Below the pieces are notes generated by a model. It did no database searches and was not told the origin of the DNA. It saw only the letters and a list, made by a program, of their open reading frames with translations. Source: Betaproteobacteria bacterium (GTDB lineage Bacteria > Pseudomonadota > Gammaproteobacteria > Burkholderiales > SG8-39). From it: 15,138 nucleotides of DNA. Made by a program: the position numbers and the translations under genes. This document shows positions 12,480-15,138 of this stretch, in pieces (positions within the stretch are counted from its first letter, which is position 1; each line of letters starts with the position of its first letter). The stretch is taken from the NCBI GenBank assembly GCA_011391295.1, contig JAABQT010000012.1, positions 1 through 15,138 on the forward strand, in the 5' to 3' direction.

Positions 12480-12495
12480 CGCGGCACGTGCCGCG
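12480..12495. repeat. 16-bp perfect palindrome between the two small secreted-protein genes
   Basis: CGCGGCACGTGCCGCG is fully self-complementary and centred on CACGTG. It lies 21 bases after the upstream stop and 30 bases before the downstream start. It could be a dimer-bound operator or, in RNA, a six-base-pair stem with a four-base loop. No T-run follows, so it is not a standard terminator. It does not resemble a CueR/MerR-type operator. Confidence 0.45.
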
Positions 12496-12504
12496 CGCGA
12501 GTCA

Positions 12505-12519
12505 TTCCTTGCGAAGGAA
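12505..12519 (+). promoter_or_regulatory. Hairpin hiding the ribosome binding site of the next gene
   Basis: TTCCTT (12505-12510) and AAGGAA (12514-12519) form a six-base-pair stem around the loop GCG. AAGGA (12514-12518) is the Shine-Dalgarno sequence for the ATG at 12526, 7 bases away. Folding would therefore block initiation. CTTCGC (12459-12464), just after the upstream stop, can instead pair with GCGAAG (12511-12516), so alternative folds are possible. Confidence 0.45.
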
Positions 12520-12525
12520 GCGAGC

Positions 12526-12801
12526 ATGAAGCACAGGTTTATCTATCTGATCGCGCTCGCGGCACTGGCCGCGGGCACTGCATCTGCACAATCCGGCACG
12601 CGCGCGAATCCGGCGGACCCGGAGGTGCGCGTGCCACCGGCAACCTACCGGTCCGCCCTCGAGGGCTTCCGGCGCCACGACGAAGGACGGCGCGCGAACT
12701 GGCGCGAAGCGAACGAAGCGGCGGCGCGCGTCGGAGGCCATATCGGCATCCTGCGCGAGCAGGCCGCGCGCGAGAAGCCGGCGCAGGCAGAGCGCAAGTG
12801 A
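12526..12801 (+). CDS. Small secreted protein of unknown function in the copper module
   Basis: A 91-residue protein. Residues 1-22 form a clear signal peptide (MKHR, hydrophobic core, ASA-Q cleavage), so it is exported to the periplasm. The mature part of about 69 residues is polar and charged. It carries a DPEVRVPPATYRSALEGFRR segment, a WREAN segment and VGGHIG, then an Ala/Glu/Lys/Arg tail. I recall similar short proteins (PADP..VPP..Y.SA..GYR ... WRE.N..V...GGH) next to TolC-type and copper-oxidase genes in betaproteobacteria, but no function is known to me. It has no Cys and few His, so it is not an obvious metal carrier. AAGGAAG upstream supports the ATG. Its last codons overlap the next gene by four bases. 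Confidence 0.75.
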   Translation: MKHRFIYLIALAALAAGTASAQSGTRANPADPEVRVPPATYRSALEGFRRHDEGRRANWREANEAAARVGGHIGILREQAAREKPAQAERK

Positions 12802-14192
12802 GGGTCTTTGCAGTACTTTGCGTCGTTCTCCTGTCCAGCTGCGTGAGCTTCAGCTCGGACGGCGGTTTCGGCAAAGTCGAGCAGGCGACCGCGGCGCGCG
12901 GCGCGGCTGGCGCCCGCTGGGTGCGCTCCGCCGCGGACGCGGATTCGGTCGGCGCCCGGGTAAAGGAGCTGCTGGCGAACCCGCTGTCGGGCGAGGCTGC
13001 GGTGCAGATCGCGCTGCTCAACAACCCGGGCCTGCAGGCGCGCTACGCCGAACTCGGCATCGCCGAGGCCGACCTGGTGCAGGCGAGCCGCTGGAGCGGT
13101 CCGAAGCTCAGCTTCGCGCGCCTCAAGCGTGGCGACGAGGTCGAGCGCGAGACCAGCATCTTCTTCGACGTGCTGGGCCTGCTCTCGATCCCGCTCTCGA
13201 CCAAGGCGCAGGAGAAGCGCTTCGCAGCCGCACAGCACCGCGCGGCCGAGGAGGCGCTGAACCTTGCACTGCAGACGCGCAAGGCCTGGTTCGGCGCCGT
13301 GGCCGCGCAGCAGACCGCGAAGTACATGGAGGACGTGCAGCTTGCCGCCGAAGCAAGCGCGGACCTCGCGCGGCGCATGGCCGAGGTCGGCAACTGGCCG
13401 CTGCTGACGCGGGCGCGTGAGCAGGCGTTTTACGCCGATGCCACCGCACAGCTGGCGCGGGCTCGCCAAGCGCAGGTCGCCGCACGCGAAAAGCTCACGC
13501 GATTGCTGGGCCTGTGGGGCGAGGGCATCGGCTATGCGCTGCCAGAACGGCTGCCCGAGCTGCCGTCCGCGGCACGCGAAGGCGAGGGGCTCGAGGCGCA
13601 GGCCCTGCGCCAGCGGCTGGACGTGCAGGCGGCACGCGGCGACGCGCAGAGCCTTGCCGCGACCCTGGGCCTGACCAAGGTGACCCGCTACGTCGACCTG
13701 ATCGAGGTCGGCGCGCTGCGCAAGACCGAGACCGGGCAGCCCGTGCAGCGCGGCTGGGAGCTGGAACTGCGCCTGCCGATCTTCGATTTTGGCGGCGCGC
13801 GTGCGGCCCGGGCCGAGCACCTGTACATGCAAGCGGTCAACCGCGCGGCCGACACCGCGATCCGCGCCCGCTCCGAGGTACGCGAGTCCTACGCCGCCTA
13901 CCGCACGGCGTTCGACATCGCCACGCACTACCGCGACGAGATCGTGCCGCTGAGGAAACGCATCTCGGAGGAGATGCTGCTGCGCTACAACGGCATGCTG
14001 TCCTCGGTGTTCGAACTGCTCGCCGACGCGCGAGATGCGGTGGCGAGCGTCAATGCGTATCTCGAGGCGCAGCGCGAGTTCTGGATCGCGGACGCGGACC
14101 TGCAGATGGCGCTTACCACCGGCTCCCCGGGGGCGATGGCTGCAGCAGCGCCGTCGATGTCGCCGGCCGGCGGCGCGCCCGCGGCCCACTGA
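12798..14192 (+). CDS. TolC-family outer-membrane efflux lipoprotein (CusC/CzcC-like)
   Basis: A 464-residue protein. The signal peptide MRVFAVLCVVLLSSC ends in a lipobox (LSSC), so Cys15 should be lipidated in the outer membrane. Two outer-membrane-efflux repeats follow. The first has AALLNNPGLQ-type sequence (ALLNNPGLQARYAELGIAEADL) and long Ala-rich coiled-coil helices. The second has ELRLPIFDFGGARAARAE and a helical hairpin. In this family three subunits form a periplasm-spanning channel that works with an adaptor and an inner-membrane pump. The GTG overlaps the preceding stop (GTGA, 12798-12801) and lacks a strong ribosome site, suggesting coupled translation. The neighbouring multicopper oxidase suggests a copper role. 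The pump partners are not in the window. The C-terminal Ala/Pro/Met-rich tail is low complexity. Confidence 0.88.
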   Translation: MRVFAVLCVVLLSSCVSFSSDGGFGKVEQATAARGAAGARWVRSAADADSVGARVKELLANPLSGEAAVQIALLNNPGLQARYAELGIAEADLVQASRWSGPKLSFARLKRGDEVERETSIFFDVLGLLSIPLSTKAQEKRFAAAQHRAAEEALNLALQTRKAWFGAVAAQQTAKYMEDVQLAAEASADLARRMAEVGNWPLLTRAREQAFYADATAQLARARQAQVAAREKLTRLLGLWGEGIGYALPERLPELPSAAREGEGLEAQALRQRLDVQAARGDAQSLAATLGLTKVTRYVDLIEVGALRKTETGQPVQRGWELELRLPIFDFGGARAARAEHLYMQAVNRAADTAIRARSEVRESYAAYRTAFDIATHYRDEIVPLRKRISEEMLLRYNGMLSSVFELLADARDAVASVNAYLEAQREFWIADADLQMALTTGSPGAMAAAAPSMSPAGGAPAAH

Positions 14193-14207
14193 TCAAGGAC
14201 AGATGCA

Positions 14208-15138
14208 ATGACGACTCGCAGAAATTTTCTTCGCACTTCGGCCGCGGGATTGTTCGGCGCGGCGCTCGTGAGCCGGGCGCAGGCCGCTTCGCTTCCCGAG
14301 GCGCCGATGATGGACAAGCCCGACATGGCGCCGCCGCTCTTCCCGCCGAACGGCCGGCCCTACAACCCGGTCGTGACGCTCAACGGCTGGACGCTGCCCT
14401 GGCGCATGAAGGACGGCTGGAAGGAGTTCCACCTCGTCGCCGAGCCGGTGCGCCGGCAGATGGCGCCCGGCATGACGGCGAATCTCTGGGGCTACAACGG
14501 CCAGTCGCCGGGACCGACCCTCGAATGCATCGAGGGCGACAAGCTGCGCATCTTCGTCACCAACAGGCTGCCCGAGCACACCACGGTTCACTGGCACGGA
14601 ATCCTGCTGCCAAGCGGCATGGACGGCGTGGGCGGGCTCACGCAGCCGCAGATTCCGGTCGGCAAGACTTTCGTCTACGAGTTCCAGATGACCAAGTCCG
14701 GCACCTTCATGTACCACCCGCATGCCGACGAGATGGTGCAGATGGCGATGGGGATGATGGGCTTTATCGTCGTGCATCCGAAGGATCCGAAGTTCATGCG
14801 CGTGGACCGCGACTTCGTGTTCCTCATCAACGCCTACGACATCGATCCGGGAAGCTTGACGCCGAAGATCGCGACCATGACCGACTTCAACCTGTGGTCC
14901 TGGAACAGCCGCGTGTTTCCCGGCATCGATCACCTCGCCGTGCGCCGGGGCGACCGGGTGCGCATCCGCATCGGCAACCTGACCATGACCAACCACCCGA
15001 TCCACCTGCACGGCTACGACTTCGAGGTGACCGGGACCGACGGCGGCTGGGTGCCGAAGACGGCGCGCTGGCCGGAGGTCACCACCGACGTGGCGGTGGG
15101 CCAGATGCGCGCCATCGAGTTCACCGCGAACGCGCCGG
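14208..15138 (+). CDS. Tat-exported multicopper oxidase (partial, runs off the end)
   Basis: The first 310 codons of a gene without a stop in the window. The N-terminus TTRRNFLRTSAAGL is a twin-arginine signal with cleavage likely after AQA (residue 26), so the enzyme is exported folded. Copper-ligand motifs are HWHG (128-131), YHPHADE (His170, His172) and NHPIHLHG (His263, 266, 268). The last HCHxxxH motif would lie beyond the window. A Met-rich stretch (Met176, 179, 181, 183, 184) follows the second motif. Such enzymes oxidise Cu(I) to the less toxic Cu(II). Only 133 residues separate the HWHG and HPIHLHG motifs, far less than in three-domain CueO or CopA, so it looks two-domain. AAGGA 8 bases before the ATG supports the start. 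It lies 15 bases after the TolC-like gene. Confidence 0.9.
   Translation, partial: MTTRRNFLRTSAAGLFGAALVSRAQAASLPEAPMMDKPDMAPPLFPPNGRPYNPVVTLNGWTLPWRMKDGWKEFHLVAEPVRRQMAPGMTANLWGYNGQSPGPTLECIEGDKLRIFVTNRLPEHTTVHWHGILLPSGMDGVGGLTQPQIPVGKTFVYEFQMTKSGTFMYHPHADEMVQMAMGMMGFIVVHPKDPKFMRVDRDFVFLINAYDIDPGSLTPKIATMTDFNLWSWNSRVFPGIDHLAVRRGDRVRIRIGNLTMTNHPIHLHGYDFEVTGTDGGWVPKTARWPEVTTDVAVGQMRAIEFTANAP

Overview
The window is high-GC, gene-dense bacterial chromosome, most likely from a betaproteobacterium (Burkholderiales/Nitrosomonadales-like). The grounds are the aroB-gltB-gltD and glmU-glmS gene orders, the protein sequences, and the type of copper-resistance genes at the right end. This placement is recalled family knowledge, not a search. 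No rRNA, tRNA, CRISPR array, insertion sequence or phage gene is visible, and no gap between genes exceeds about 125 bases.

Left part (1-6533): the 3' end of aroB (shikimate pathway) is followed by a 123-base gap holding a good sigma-70-type promoter and a 5'-leader hairpin. Then come gltB and gltD, the two subunits of NADPH-dependent glutamate synthase, with the stop of one directly abutting the start of the other. They are the central ammonia-assimilation step with glutamine synthetase.

Middle (6538-12046): an MgtC/SapB-family membrane protein gene runs on the minus strand, converging on gltD with only 4 bases between the stops. It diverges from a tight plus-strand cluster: glmU and glmS (UDP-GlcNAc supply for peptidoglycan and LPS), then a PYROXD2/phytoene-desaturase-like FAD oxidoreductase 4 bases after glmS. 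In the divergent region both -10 elements lie so close to the start codons that both transcripts may be leaderless.

Right part (12096-15138, running off the end): a putative copper or heavy-metal resistance module. It consists of a secreted His/Cys-rich CzcI-like small protein, a second small secreted protein of unknown function, a TolC/CusC-type outer-membrane lipoprotein overlapping it by 4 bases, and the 5' two-thirds or so of a Tat-exported multicopper oxidase that looks like a compact two-domain type. The periplasmic adaptor and inner-membrane pump expected to work with the TolC-type protein are not in the window. Between the two small genes lie a 16-bp perfect palindrome and a hairpin that would bury the ribosome binding site of the second gene. 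This is the most interesting regulatory region here.

Most of the window is ordinary housekeeping sequence. I do not see a clear new defence or mobile system. The best leads are the copper module and the start-site and RNA-structure signals.
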